The notes beneath the pieces were generated by a model. That model was not told the DNA's origin. It saw nothing but the letters and a program-made list of their open reading frames with translations, and did not search any database. A stretch of DNA of 35,968 nt from CAZIUL01 sp964542475 (GTDB taxonomy: Bacteria; Planctomycetota; B15-G4; CAYZWU01): contig CAZIUL010000042.1 of NCBI GenBank assembly GCA_964542475.1, forward strand, positions 1 through 35,968, in the 5' to 3' direction. Shown piece by piece: positions 1 through 8,282 of the stretch. How positions within the stretch are numbered: the first letter of the stretch is position 1; every line of letters starts with the position of its first letter. A program made the position numbers and the translations under genes.

Positions 1-266
1 CAAGGCGCATGTCAGGAGACGACCGCAGGCCTGTTCTTACAGGTTGAGGATCGTCACCTGGCATGAAACGCAGCCATAGCGCAGGTTACGGTGCCGCAGC
101 AGAAGATGATGAAATATGCGGGTTTAGGACGATGATATGAGAGATGTCTTGAACTCTATTGAATCTTGAATCAGAGTTCGATGATTCGGATTTGATAGTG
201 TCAGGCACTTTTTCGATGCTAAAGAGATATAGGGAAACCTGTTTTCAGTGCAGTTTGGAGGTCATT

Positions 267-1151
267 ATGAAACCGGCAATCACTCTCACAATTTTTCTGT
301 TCCTGATCTTCATGGCCGAATCCGCTTCCGCCGGGTGATGTGGTCCATCCAAGGCTGCCGGGCCGGCAGTCAAAGGCGCACCCGGGTTGACTGTATCAGG
401 AGGTATGCCGGGCACCGGGTTCCGGGGCGTCAGCCTGACCGCGGGCCGAGGTGCCACCGCGCAGAAGGAACTCGAAATAGACTGGAATTATCCTGTTTAC
501 ACGCCAGCGGATCCGACAGGCAGGACGCAGGCTCCCTCAACGGGCAAGGAACTTGATATCGCCAGGATTTACGAGATTCTGGCCAGAAAGGATAAGCGCC
601 CCCTCCTCGTGCTGAGAGAGTTTTCCACCTTCGACGATCCCAACAATGAAAAACTGAGCCGCAAGCTGTATACGGAAAAATCGGTTTTACTGAGTCACTG
701 GTTCAATTGCGTTCGCCTTCCACATCATGTCACCGAGTCCGATCATCCGTTCCACGGGCTGTACAAGGGGCAATCGCCGCCTCAGCTGTTTATTGCCGGC
801 GCGGACGGTTCTTTGGCCGAGCCCTTCGAGTTCAAATCATCACGGGCCGATCTCCTGAAGAACATGAACCGGGTTCTGGACAGATACTATACCAGGAACC
901 CCGCCAAGGTGATCGGCGAGCTGGTCAAGATGCTGCCCAGGTTCGATCGCTTGGATTTGGAAATCCAGAACCTCAAGGAAAGCCTGGACTGTGCCATCGA
1001 AGAAAACGGCCATCTCTCCGGCAAGGCACGCAAGCTTAGCAGGGAACTGGATCGAGCCGAGAAGGAACGCGATGCTTTGGAAGAGAAAAAGAAGGCGTTG
1101 CGCGAAATTCCTTTCAAGAAACGGGCTCCTCCAAATGGTAAAGGATCTTGA
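267..1151 (+). CDS. Exported thioredoxin-like protein with coiled-coil tail, frame split by in-frame TGA
   Basis: A GGAGG ribosome site at 257-261 precedes an ATG at 267. This ATG opens a classical signal peptide (MKPAITL, then a hydrophobic run ending AESASA). The frame meets TGA at 336-338, one codon after the predicted cleavage site, and then stays open in the same frame to 1151. No frameshift is needed to join the parts. The body resembles thioredoxin-fold exported proteins (KRPLLVLREF near the start, PPQLFIAG later) but has no CxxC. The last ~70 residues are a charged coiled coil. Later starts are poor: TTG 387 lacks a ribosome site, and ATG 405 abuts AGGAGG too closely. The frame may be a nonsense-mutated pseudogene, a sequencing error or a UGA-decoded (selenocysteine) protein. 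Function is unknown. Confidence 0.55.
355..369 (+). other. Hairpin 16 nt downstream of the in-frame TGA
   Basis: CTGCC (355-359) and GGCAG (365-369) pair around a GGGCC loop. A stem-loop 15-30 nt after UGA is where bacterial SECIS elements sit. The loop is not the E. coli-type GGUCU, and GC-rich hairpins are common here, so the SECIS reading is weak. Confidence 0.25.
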
Positions 1152-1174
1152 AAAAGGTCCGGCCAAGCTGAAAA

Positions 1175-1212
1175 ACAACAGGGCGCTGCCTATCCGATGC
1201 AGCGCCCTGTTT
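1175..1212 (+). terminator. Rho-independent terminator
   Basis: A 13-bp perfect stem (1177-1189 with 1199-1211, core AGGGCGCTGC/GCAGCGCCCT) has a 9-nt loop and is flanked by A-rich and T-rich ends. It lies between the two exported-protein genes and would separate their transcripts. The T-tract is short (TTT). Confidence 0.75.
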
Positions 1213-1271
1213 CATCAATGACGAACATGCTCTCATGCATGGGATTCCCCATGCACAGGCAGGACTGAACC

Positions 1272-2513
1272 ATGAAAAAACCGGTCTCTCGAATGATCAG
1301 GCTTGTTTTCGTTTTCGTCTGCACTCTCTTTGTCTTTTTGAGCTCAGCCCACGCGACGGACAAGGATAAGGACAAGGATGACGGCCCGGGGCCCGATGCC
1401 TATACCAGGATGAAAGCGAAAGCGATCAAGGCGCTGGGCTATGAAAGGTACGGCCCGTTCAGCCTCTCCGATTCACACACGAGTCAGGATGTGGAAAAAC
1501 TCATCGGCGCAGATTGGATGCTGTGGGTTGAAACCCCTCATTTCAAGATCGGATCCACCCTTACCAAACGTCCCATCGTGAATATCGATCGTGACGCATC
1601 CGGGCGGTTGAAGGAGGAGCTCGCCCGGCTCAAAAAGAAACTCCCCCGTCATGTAAAGAAATTCGAGAAGCTGGACGAGTGGCTTCTGCTGCACCTGTAC
1701 GCCCAGCGTCTAGAGGAGTTGTTCGATGAAATGTCCGCCCGTTTCGCCGTGGATGATCAGGCAGGGGCCGGGGGGGCTGATGGCGCGGATGCCGATATCT
1801 ATATCGGCTGGAAGAACAAGTTCACCGTCCTCCTCTTCGAACAGAAAGCAAACCTGGCCCGCTACCTCGCAAGGTTTGCGGGCATGAACCGGGACACGGC
1901 CTGCCGCCACTGGTGCAACGATTCCAAGACCATGCTCTTGGCCACCAGCCGGGAACACTTCGCGACATGGCCGGACGAGGATACGGCTTTCCTCTGTCAC
2001 GTCACGGCGAACATGATCCATGTTTTCATTCACACATACGGCGGGTACAAGTACCGTCTTCCTTTGTGGTGGGGCGAGGGTCTGAAGCACTGGTACTTGC
2101 GCCGCATCAATCCCGAGTTTTTCAATCCCACCACCGCCCCGGGCCAGAAGCTCGATTACCGGCAGGACCATGAGTGGAACAAGAAGGTCTATTCCCGAAT
2201 CAGGCAGGACTACTTCCGCCCGGCCCGCGAACTTCTAGCGGTCTTCGATCCAAAGGAGATGGACTTTGCCGACCACATGATGGTCTGGTCGCGAGTGGAC
2301 TACCTTCTGACCCTGGGAAACAAAAAGGCGGGCAGGTACATGGAAATCATGAAGACCGTTCCCTGGGTGGCGGGCAAAGGCCCCAAGGATATCCTCGCCG
2401 TTCAGGAAGAAGCCTTGATGGAAGCCTGGGGGCTCGACCCCGATACGCTCGATGAGAAGTGGACCCGATGGGTGCTCAAGGAATACAAAAACTTCGAGAA
2501 ACGCCGCAAGTGA
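1272..2513 (+). CDS. Exported hypothetical protein, gluzincin-like without HExxH
   Basis: The 413-residue product starts with a clear signal peptide (MKKPVSRMIRL, a phenylalanine-rich hydrophobic core, SSAHA cleavage site) followed by an Asp/Lys stretch (DKDKDKDD). Around residues 245-275 a pattern reads HVTANMIHVFIH, then LPLWWGEGLKHWY. This is laid out like the helix pair of peptidase-MA/DUF1570-type metalloproteases, where HExxH is followed by a W-L-x-E-G motif. The HExxH itself is absent (HVTANMIH), so catalytic zinc binding is doubtful. No interaction partner is evident. It follows the terminator at 1175-1212 and converges on the ATPase at 2607. Family assignment is an inference from motif layout. 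Function is unknown. Confidence 0.7.
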   Translation: MKKPVSRMIRLVFVFVCTLFVFLSSAHATDKDKDKDDGPGPDAYTRMKAKAIKALGYERYGPFSLSDSHTSQDVEKLIGADWMLWVETPHFKIGSTLTKRPIVNIDRDASGRLKEELARLKKKLPRHVKKFEKLDEWLLLHLYAQRLEELFDEMSARFAVDDQAGAGGADGADADIYIGWKNKFTVLLFEQKANLARYLARFAGMNRDTACRHWCNDSKTMLLATSREHFATWPDEDTAFLCHVTANMIHVFIHTYGGYKYRLPLWWGEGLKHWYLRRINPEFFNPTTAPGQKLDYRQDHEWNKKVYSRIRQDYFRPARELLAVFDPKEMDFADHMMVWSRVDYLLTLGNKKAGRYMEIMKTVPWVAGKGPKDILAVQEEALMEAWGLDPDTLDEKWTRWVLKEYKNFEKRRK

Positions 2514-2606
2514 CCCGGCGTCCCGAAAAAACACGTCCTCGCTGCCGCGCCCACCTCTTTCGCCAGCGGCAAGAACAGCACACCGCGATAGCCTGTAATT
2601 CGCCGA

Positions 2607-3971
2607 TCATGCGAGAAGCCTTGATGTCTGTTGCACAAGATAGTGGGGCAAAGAAAGCAGTTCAAAATCTGCGTCTCCTTTCGCCGTCCTTCTTTTTTCG
2701 TGGAGAACGGTTGGGGGGTCTGAACAGAACCTTACCGCGATGGGAAGTGATTTCTGCTGCACCATGAGTTGGAGCGATCGAAGGCGGCCGGTATTTCCGG
2801 CCTTGACCTCGACGGGAACAACGCCTTTGCGTTCGTCCGCGATCACAAAATCGACTTCGGCGGAAGCAGACCGCTCTTCACGAGCCCAGTAGTGAAGCTC
2901 CGGTTCCTGGTAGGACGGCCCAGAGGCGTAGAGATGCCGGCCGATGAACTGCTCGGCGACAACACCGCGGTTTACCAGGTTGAGCTCTTTGATCCGGGAG
3001 AGATCGGTTTGGGGGATCTGCAACTGGGATTGCAGCAATCCGATGTCAAGCCCCAGGATTTTGAAGAAACGGTCGTTCCTCTCCGCCGCGAGGGGAATGC
3101 CGTTGGCGCGTGTGTTGTGGACCTTGGATATGATGCGCGCGAGGCACAGTTGATCTACCGCTTTGGCAAGAGCGTTGGATCGGTAGTTCGAGTCGATACG
3201 GCTGTAGATCAGCTTCTTTCCCATCAGGCGGGGCAGCGCGTCAAAGACCGTTGTGAGAAGCTGCGGGTCTATCCTGCTGCGATACTTGTTGAAATCGAGG
3301 CGAAAGGTTTGGATAATCTGTGCTTTGACCTTGGCAACGGCCCTGTGGCTGCGCGTTTCGGCAAATGTCGCCACCGCTTCCGGCATCCCTCCCACCAGCG
3401 TATATGTGCGAACCAGATCGTTCAACTTCTCATGGAACGGATTCCGAACAGGCTCACCAAGTTGGTAGTTCGTTATGTATTCGAGCGCCTTGTGTTCGGA
3501 CAGTGCATGGAGGTACTCCTGGAATGTCAGCGGACCGAGATGGAACAGTTCGATGCGTCCAACGGGGATTGAGAAGTTGGGCTCGGCAAAGACAAAATCA
3601 AGCAGCGAACCGGTAGCAATTACCCTGTATTCCGCTGCCTCCTCGTAGAAATAACGAAGCAACGGCAGTACAGCGGGGCACGCCTGCACTTCATCGAAGA
3701 AGATGATGGAGTTGTCCGGATCGATGTCCCTGTTCAGTTCGAATTCAATGGCTTCCATGGTTGCGCGTGGATTAAGCGCATTCAGCGTAGATGTGAAACC
3801 CCAAGGTTTCTCCATGTTGAGTTCAACCAGTTGTGCCCCAAGCTGTTTCGCCAGCATGCGCACAACGGTTGTTTTTCCCACCTGGCGTGCACCCCGCATG
3901 ATCAGCGGCTTTCGACCGCTGCCCGAAGTTCCCCATTTTGTCAGGTCGTCAAGCGACGTTCGATCAAGCAT
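2607..3971 (-). CDS. AAA ATPase with DUF4143 C-terminal domain
   Basis: The product (454 aa) belongs to the large family of AAA-type ATPases with a C-terminal DUF4143 region, common in bacteria and archaea and of uncertain role. Walker A is GARQVGKT at residues 27-34, Walker B is SIIFFDEVQ, and a sensor-type ATGS follows. The C-terminal part carries EVDFVI...VPVEVKAG, the PD-(D/E)xK-nuclease-like core seen in DUF4143 proteins. The frame is open further upstream, but ATG 3971 is chosen because GGAGG lies five bases before it. A sigma-70-like promoter sits ~60 bases upstream. It looks like a single-gene unit. The family is often mobile in the genome and has been suggested to act in defence or stress responses, but nothing here shows that directly. 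Confidence 0.9.
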   Translation of the reverse strand: MLDRTSLDDLTKWGTSGSGRKPLIMRGARQVGKTTVVRMLAKQLGAQLVELNMEKPWGFTSTLNALNPRATMEAIEFELNRDIDPDNSIIFFDEVQACPAVLPLLRYFYEEAAEYRVIATGSLLDFVFAEPNFSIPVGRIELFHLGPLTFQEYLHALSEHKALEYITNYQLGEPVRNPFHEKLNDLVRTYTLVGGMPEAVATFAETRSHRAVAKVKAQIIQTFRLDFNKYRSRIDPQLLTTVFDALPRLMGKKLIYSRIDSNYRSNALAKAVDQLCLARIISKVHNTRANGIPLAAERNDRFFKILGLDIGLLQSQLQIPQTDLSRIKELNLVNRGVVAEQFIGRHLYASGPSYQEPELHYWAREERSASAEVDFVIADERKGVVPVEVKAGNTGRLRSLQLMVQQKSLPIAVRFCSDPPTVLHEKRRTAKGDADFELLSLPHYLVQQTSRLLA

Positions 3972-4034
3972 CGGGCCTCCATAACCTTGGATTCCTTGGC
4001 AGTAGCCTCCCTGTTTTGTGTCAAAAGTCAAGGC

Positions 4035-4064
4035 ATAATATGCCGTTTTCTTGACAAAAGTCAA
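4035..4064 (-). promoter_or_regulatory. Sigma-70-like promoter overlapped by two palindromes
   Basis: On the minus strand, TTGACT (4059-4064) and TATTAT (4035-4040) are 18 bases apart. GGCAT-AAT-ATGCC (4032-4044) covers the -10 and CTTGAC-AAAA-GTCAAG (4050-4065) covers the -35. A second AGTCAA half-site lies at 4026-4031. The layout suggests a repressor operator for the DUF4143 ATPase gene. Confidence 0.55.
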
Positions 4065-4186
4065 GGGATAAAGAGCACCCAGGATCCGGGCCACCCCTTT
4101 CGCCTGAACTTGGACGGCACAGGACCGCGGAAATCGCGAGCATTGTAAGCTTCATGTGCGTGTTTCCTAAACAGCCGCAGCCGACG

Positions 4187-6436
4187 CTACAGGTAATCCT
4201 TGAACTTGTCGAAGATGGCCCGGCCGTGGATGCGCGAATCAGCCATGCAGGACCTGCAGGGCTTCGGAACCTTTCCCTCGAGAATCTCCCGGCGAAACCG
4301 CACATAAGCCTCGCCGTTCCATATCGCATCGAAAGGCTGTTCCTTCAGATCGCCGAGATCTTCGTCCGGGTCCGAGAAACAGCACGGCCTGATTTTTCCG
4401 TCGAACGCAACGTATGTTGTTGTCCAGGGGAAAGAACAGTAAGGCGAGAACACCGTCTTCCTGGATGGATCCGCATCAACGTGCTTCCTCTGCGCTGTCG
4501 CTGCCAGGCCGCTGCTTTCCGGGCGAACGCTGTCATGATCCGCGCCGCCTTTTTCATGACGGCTCACCGTGCAGGCGAGCTCGGAAAGCTCTTCGACCTT
4601 TCCGTCCCGGGAGATCCCGGCCAGAACAAAGGTCTGCTCGCCTTCGGGAAGCCGGTCCGTGTCAACGTACACCCCGATGCCGAGACGGTTCGTGAGTTCT
4701 GGCATCCCGAGACGCTCGTGGATATCCTCTCTCTGAAAGCCATGACAAAAAATCCCGGTCTCCTTGCCTTTGTTTAGCAGCCGGATCCGCTCCGTGTCAG
4801 GTCCGTAAACAGCCCACCCGATAAAGTGCTGCTTTCCGGAGATCCGCTCCCCGGACGAAGGCGTTTCAATGGCACCGCGCGCCCGGGAAGAAATCCTTTT
4901 ATCCCTGCACGAACCCCTTTTCAGGTTCACGGTCGTCTCCAGCTTGTCGATCGTCTCTCCGCTCGCGTCCACGCTTACGATGCACAACCGATGTGAACCG
5001 TCCTCAACCCCGGCGAGATCGAGGGGAAGGAAAAAACCGGACCGGAATGCGTCGGGATGATCGAGGGCCTTGGCAATGTCAGGACGATCGACGCCCATCA
5101 GAGCCTCGCCCGCCATTTTCTTGTCGAGGTAAACCCTCATGCCCGCGGGCAAAGGAGGAACACACCACCCCACCACGATGTAGGGATCGTCCATGACGCA
5201 CTCTTCGGGAGAAGGCGTGTCCAGGTTGATGCTGCAGGAGCCGCCCTGGTCCCGGTCTTTTTTGCCCTCCTCCGGCGCGGTCTTGTAAACGAACGGCACC
5301 GGAGAAGCTTTCGTCACCCCGCCATCGCAATCATGGATCGATAGATGCAGCGTGTTTTCCCCCTCGTCGAGTTCCAACTGCTCAACAGGAATGACGAACC
5401 CGCACTTCGCGTCGACCCGCAAAACGCTGTTCATGTCCTTGGACACATCAGACCGCTCCACTCCGTAGCGCGCGCTTTTTTCCGCTCTTTCCCCGATGCG
5501 ACAGGTGATCTTCTCGATGCCGGCCGGGTGAACAGCCCACCCGTGAAAATCCGCAAGCCCCTCCACAACGATTCCAGGCCTCGGATAGTCAAGGCTGTAA
5601 AAAGCCTTGATCCGCGCCTTGTTCCACAGTGTTTTCCTGTCCCCCTCAAAATAAGGCCCTCCCAACGACACACCGTGCCTGTCGCCGATCTTCTTTGCCT
5701 TTGTAAAATACGATTCCACCTTTTCGAACGGCATGGATGAGAGGTTCTGTTCCTGGTAGAAACCGACATAGCCCTCTATCATGGTTTGATAAAGAGCCTC
5801 CACTGAAATCCCCTTCGCGCCCCACTTCTTCGCGGCAGCCTTTACCAGGCGCGGAAGGGTTTTTATGTTGCCGCGCATGCCCACGAACTCGATGATGACC
5901 TCGGGGAGCACCGCTCCCGAACGCTGTTTCATTCTATTGAGATCAACGAGGCTCCCGGTCACGTCGTCCCACAGGGCTCCTTTCCGGAAATGCTCGAACA
6001 CCTTTCTCGTTCCCCCGTCCATGGACACGATCAAAAGGTCCAGGCCGGATTCGATCAGGGCATCCTCTTTTCCCCGGAGAAGGGTCCCGTTTGTGATCAC
6101 ATCCAGATAAACACCGTGCTTTTTTATCTCCCTGATGAAATCGAGGGCTCTGCGGTTGACAAAAGGTTCGCCGAAACCTACCGAATGCACCATGAACGAG
6201 TTTTCGAGAAACGGACTTACCTCCTCCAGGATTTCAATATGCATGTTCCCGGCGAAACCGGGGGCCTCGAAGCGCTTGTCATAAAGCCGGCCGCAGGTCA
6301 GGCATCGGATGTTGCAGAGCTTGGAGATCTCGAAGAACCACTCAATGGGAAAAACCGAACAGGTAAGACTGCCCCGCCGGATCTCCCCTTCCACGGTTTC
6401 GAGCAGCTCTCGTTTTGGCTCAGCCGGGCCGGACAT
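4187..6436 (-). CDS. Radical SAM/SPASM protein with three inserted beta-sandwich-like modules
   Basis: This is a 749-residue AdoMet radical enzyme. The cluster motif CNIRCLTC (CxxxCxxC) is at residues 41-48, followed by GFGEPF and ITNGT core motifs. The last ~90 residues hold a SPASM-type auxiliary cluster domain (YCSFPW, RPCCFS, PKPCRSCMA). Between them lie three related modules, each containing a GW motif (FHGWAVHP, VVGWCVPP, FIGWAVYG) with DxxRxDI-like and GxHxL-like segments, resembling Ig-like repeats of surface-glycan enzymes. Usual SPASM enzymes are ~350-450 aa, so the insert roughly doubles the size. The second ATG (6436) is preferred because GAGGG lies six bases upstream; ATG 6442 abuts it. 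The substrate is unknown. Peptide or glycan modification is possible, but no precursor peptide was seen nearby. Confidence 0.85.
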   Translation of the reverse strand: MSGPAEPKRELLETVEGEIRRGSLTCSVFPIEWFFEISKLCNIRCLTCGRLYDKRFEAPGFAGNMHIEILEEVSPFLENSFMVHSVGFGEPFVNRRALDFIREIKKHGVYLDVITNGTLLRGKEDALIESGLDLLIVSMDGGTRKVFEHFRKGALWDDVTGSLVDLNRMKQRSGAVLPEVIIEFVGMRGNIKTLPRLVKAAAKKWGAKGISVEALYQTMIEGYVGFYQEQNLSSMPFEKVESYFTKAKKIGDRHGVSLGGPYFEGDRKTLWNKARIKAFYSLDYPRPGIVVEGLADFHGWAVHPAGIEKITCRIGERAEKSARYGVERSDVSKDMNSVLRVDAKCGFVIPVEQLELDEGENTLHLSIHDCDGGVTKASPVPFVYKTAPEEGKKDRDQGGSCSINLDTPSPEECVMDDPYIVVGWCVPPLPAGMRVYLDKKMAGEALMGVDRPDIAKALDHPDAFRSGFFLPLDLAGVEDGSHRLCIVSVDASGETIDKLETTVNLKRGSCRDKRISSRARGAIETPSSGERISGKQHFIGWAVYGPDTERIRLLNKGKETGIFCHGFQREDIHERLGMPELTNRLGIGVYVDTDRLPEGEQTFVLAGISRDGKVEELSELACTVSRHEKGGADHDSVRPESSGLAATAQRKHVDADPSRKTVFSPYCSFPWTTTYVAFDGKIRPCCFSDPDEDLGDLKEQPFDAIWNGEAYVRFRREILEGKVPKPCRSCMADSRIHGRAIFDKFKDYL

Positions 6437-6560
6437 GCGCATCCCTCAAAAACAGTTCACCGGGTGTGTTGTGCGCATTCATACTACCAAAATACAGGTA
6501 TAAAAATTCTGGAAAGAAAAAGAGCGGAAGGCGAAAGATATTTCGCATGCCGTTTCTCCT

Positions 6561-6632
6561 GGAGGGCGGCGCCCTCCAGCAGCCTCTTCGGTTACGGCGC
6601 CGACGGAGCGGCGCCCTCCAGCAGCCTCTTCG
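6561..6632. repeat. Two-copy 25-bp direct repeat with palindromes
   Basis: The same 25 bases occur at 6566-6590 and 6608-6632, a 42-bp period, each beginning GCGGCGCCCTCC. The first copy sits in a perfect hairpin, GGAGGGC-GGC-GCCCTCC (6561-6577). It lies in the divergent intergenic region between the radical SAM gene and the MCE operon. It looks like a dispersed GC-rich intergenic repeat. Confidence 0.8.
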
Positions 6633-6673
6633 CATATCCCTTTCTAATATCGAAATAATGCTGTATCATCCGG

Positions 6674-6679
6674 TATAAT
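6674..6679 (+). promoter_or_regulatory. Candidate -10 box for the MCE operon
   Basis: A perfect TATAAT lies 35 bases before the ATG at 6714. No good -35 was seen at the right spacing (around 6651). It supports starting the gene at 6714 rather than at the in-frame ATG 6678, which overlaps this box. Confidence 0.35.
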
Positions 6680-6713
6680 GCAGGTGATAATTTCACCCGG
6701 TCTGGAGGTTTCT

Positions 6714-8282
6714 ATGGAAAACTGGGGCAGGACATTGATCGGCCTGGTCACCCTGTTGGTGATGGTTGCGGGCGCCTGGTATGTGATCGACCTGGTTGGC
6801 TCAGGCGATGTCGACAGGAAGGACTACCGCCTGGTTCTCCGTTTCACCCATGCCCACGGTGTGCCCGTGGGAGGCTGGGTGCTTCACAAGGGTGTCAGGG
6901 TGGGAGAGGTGCTGAAGGTGAAGATCGCGCCCGATGACTCCGGCGTTGTGATGGAGACCGCCATATCCGGCACGTTCCGCCACACGCTCAGAGACTCCAC
7001 GCGGTTCTGGATCGTGCGCCCTCGTTTCGCGGGCTTGTCCAAGGGGATCTCCGGCCTGGACACACTGATCAAGGACCCATACGTGGAGTACGACACACCG
7101 GACCTGGGCTCTCCCGCACTGCCCTCGGGCAGCGTGGTGTTCGGTCTCGACCTTCCTCCCGTTGCGGGGGAAAGCATCCACTACTCGAAAAAGGGCAGCT
7201 TCCGGCCGCAGCTCTTCTTCAAGGTGAAGTTCAAAAACGCCGGCGGGCTTCGGGAAGGGGCTCCTGTCCTGCACAGGGACATCAAGGTGGGCACCGTGCT
7301 CAGAACCGACCTTTCCCCGGACGGCCGCTTCGTTGAGGTGGATGTTGTGATCAACGGCCGCTACCGCGAGAGCGCGAGGCAGGACTCGGTCTTCTGGGTG
7401 GCCACGCCGAACGTTGAGGTGGGGTTTCACTGGCCGAGCTTCGTGAACGTCCAGGATCTGTCCAAGCTGCTCACCGGCGCCGCCCTTGCCTACGCCACAC
7501 CTACGGGAGCGGGCGGAAGACTGCTGAGACCCGGCACTGTGATCGATGGGGCTGACAGAGCACCCAAAGACCTCGACGATTTCCAGGGGCCGCTCGTTTC
7601 CATCGAGCCCGACATCGAAGAGACATGGTCCAAAAACACAATCCAGGGGATACAGCCCGTGGGGGTTTCGCTATCATTCACCGAAAGCGACCTCTTCAGG
7701 GATAACAGCTACTTCCTGCAGGGAACAGGGTTCCTTTTCGAGGATGCGGAAGGACGAAAACTGGTTTTTACCGCCAGAACGCTTGCGGATGGGGCCTATT
7801 CCTGCTCCGATCTCCTGGGCGATCCGGACATCGGTTCCATCGATCTGAAGGTCCGTCTCAACGACAGGACAGTACACGAGGCAGCCCTGGCCTGGATCGA
7901 TCCGTCCGGCCGCGACGCAGCGCTCATCGAACTCGAAAGCGGCACCCAGCTGCTGACCGCCACTCATGAGGTGCCGAAGTTCTCCGACAGCGGCCCGGAA
8001 AACGACGCGGAGGACAGCTACTTCAGGCTGGTGGCTTTCCGCGAGGGGGGGGAACAGGTGATCCGGTCCCAGCCCATTCCCGCAAACACGGTGACCGGAA
8101 TCGAACAAGGAGGCCTGTGCGGGTTCAGCCCTGAACTGAACCTTGACATCAAACAGTGGTGGGGCGCGCTTCTCCTGGATCATGAGGGGAGGATCATCGG
8201 GATCGTGGGACGGAAAGAGGCGCTGTCCGGCGAGCCTGCCTGTGCTGTTTTCGAGGAACTGCCCCGGGTGGAGAAGCGCTGA
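6714..8282 (+). CDS. MCE-domain lipid transport protein with inactive trypsin-like C-terminal domain
   Basis: The 522-residue protein has one N-terminal membrane anchor (TLIGLVTLLVMVAGAWYVIDLV) and two MCE domains: about residues 35-130 with GVRVGEVLKV, and 155-265 with DIKVGTVLRT. This is the PqiB/MlaD family that carries lipids across the periplasm. Residues ~330-515 read like a chymotrypsin-fold protease (GFLF..., VFTART, DAALIE, WGALLLDHEGRIIGIVG). Where the catalytic His is expected there is R355/T356, and where GxSGG is expected there is WWGA (483-485). Only the Asp (D401) remains, so it is probably a non-catalytic binding module. The start is chosen from TGGAGG five bases upstream. The stop overlaps the next ATG (TGATG). 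It likely works with the ABC fusion downstream. Confidence 0.85.
   Translation: MENWGRTLIGLVTLLVMVAGAWYVIDLVGSGDVDRKDYRLVLRFTHAHGVPVGGWVLHKGVRVGEVLKVKIAPDDSGVVMETAISGTFRHTLRDSTRFWIVRPRFAGLSKGISGLDTLIKDPYVEYDTPDLGSPALPSGSVVFGLDLPPVAGESIHYSKKGSFRPQLFFKVKFKNAGGLREGAPVLHRDIKVGTVLRTDLSPDGRFVEVDVVINGRYRESARQDSVFWVATPNVEVGFHWPSFVNVQDLSKLLTGAALAYATPTGAGGRLLRPGTVIDGADRAPKDLDDFQGPLVSIEPDIEETWSKNTIQGIQPVGVSLSFTESDLFRDNSYFLQGTGFLFEDAEGRKLVFTARTLADGAYSCSDLLGDPDIGSIDLKVRLNDRTVHEAALAWIDPSGRDAALIELESGTQLLTATHEVPKFSDSGPENDAEDSYFRLVAFREGGEQVIRSQPIPANTVTGIEQGGLCGFSPELNLDIKQWWGALLLDHEGRIIGIVGRKEALSGEPACAVFEELPRVEKR

Noticed and set aside
1..266. Possible gene end or RNA at the left edge
   Set aside because: No frame, tRNA fold or promoter in these bases could be supported beyond the ribosome site at 257-261.
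2769..3572. Plus-strand 267-codon frame
   Set aside because: It is the antisense shadow of the DUF4143 ATPase, whose motifs are unmistakable on the other strand.
6566..6632. CRISPR array
   Set aside because: There are only two repeat units with a 17-base gap and palindromic arms. No cas genes are nearby.
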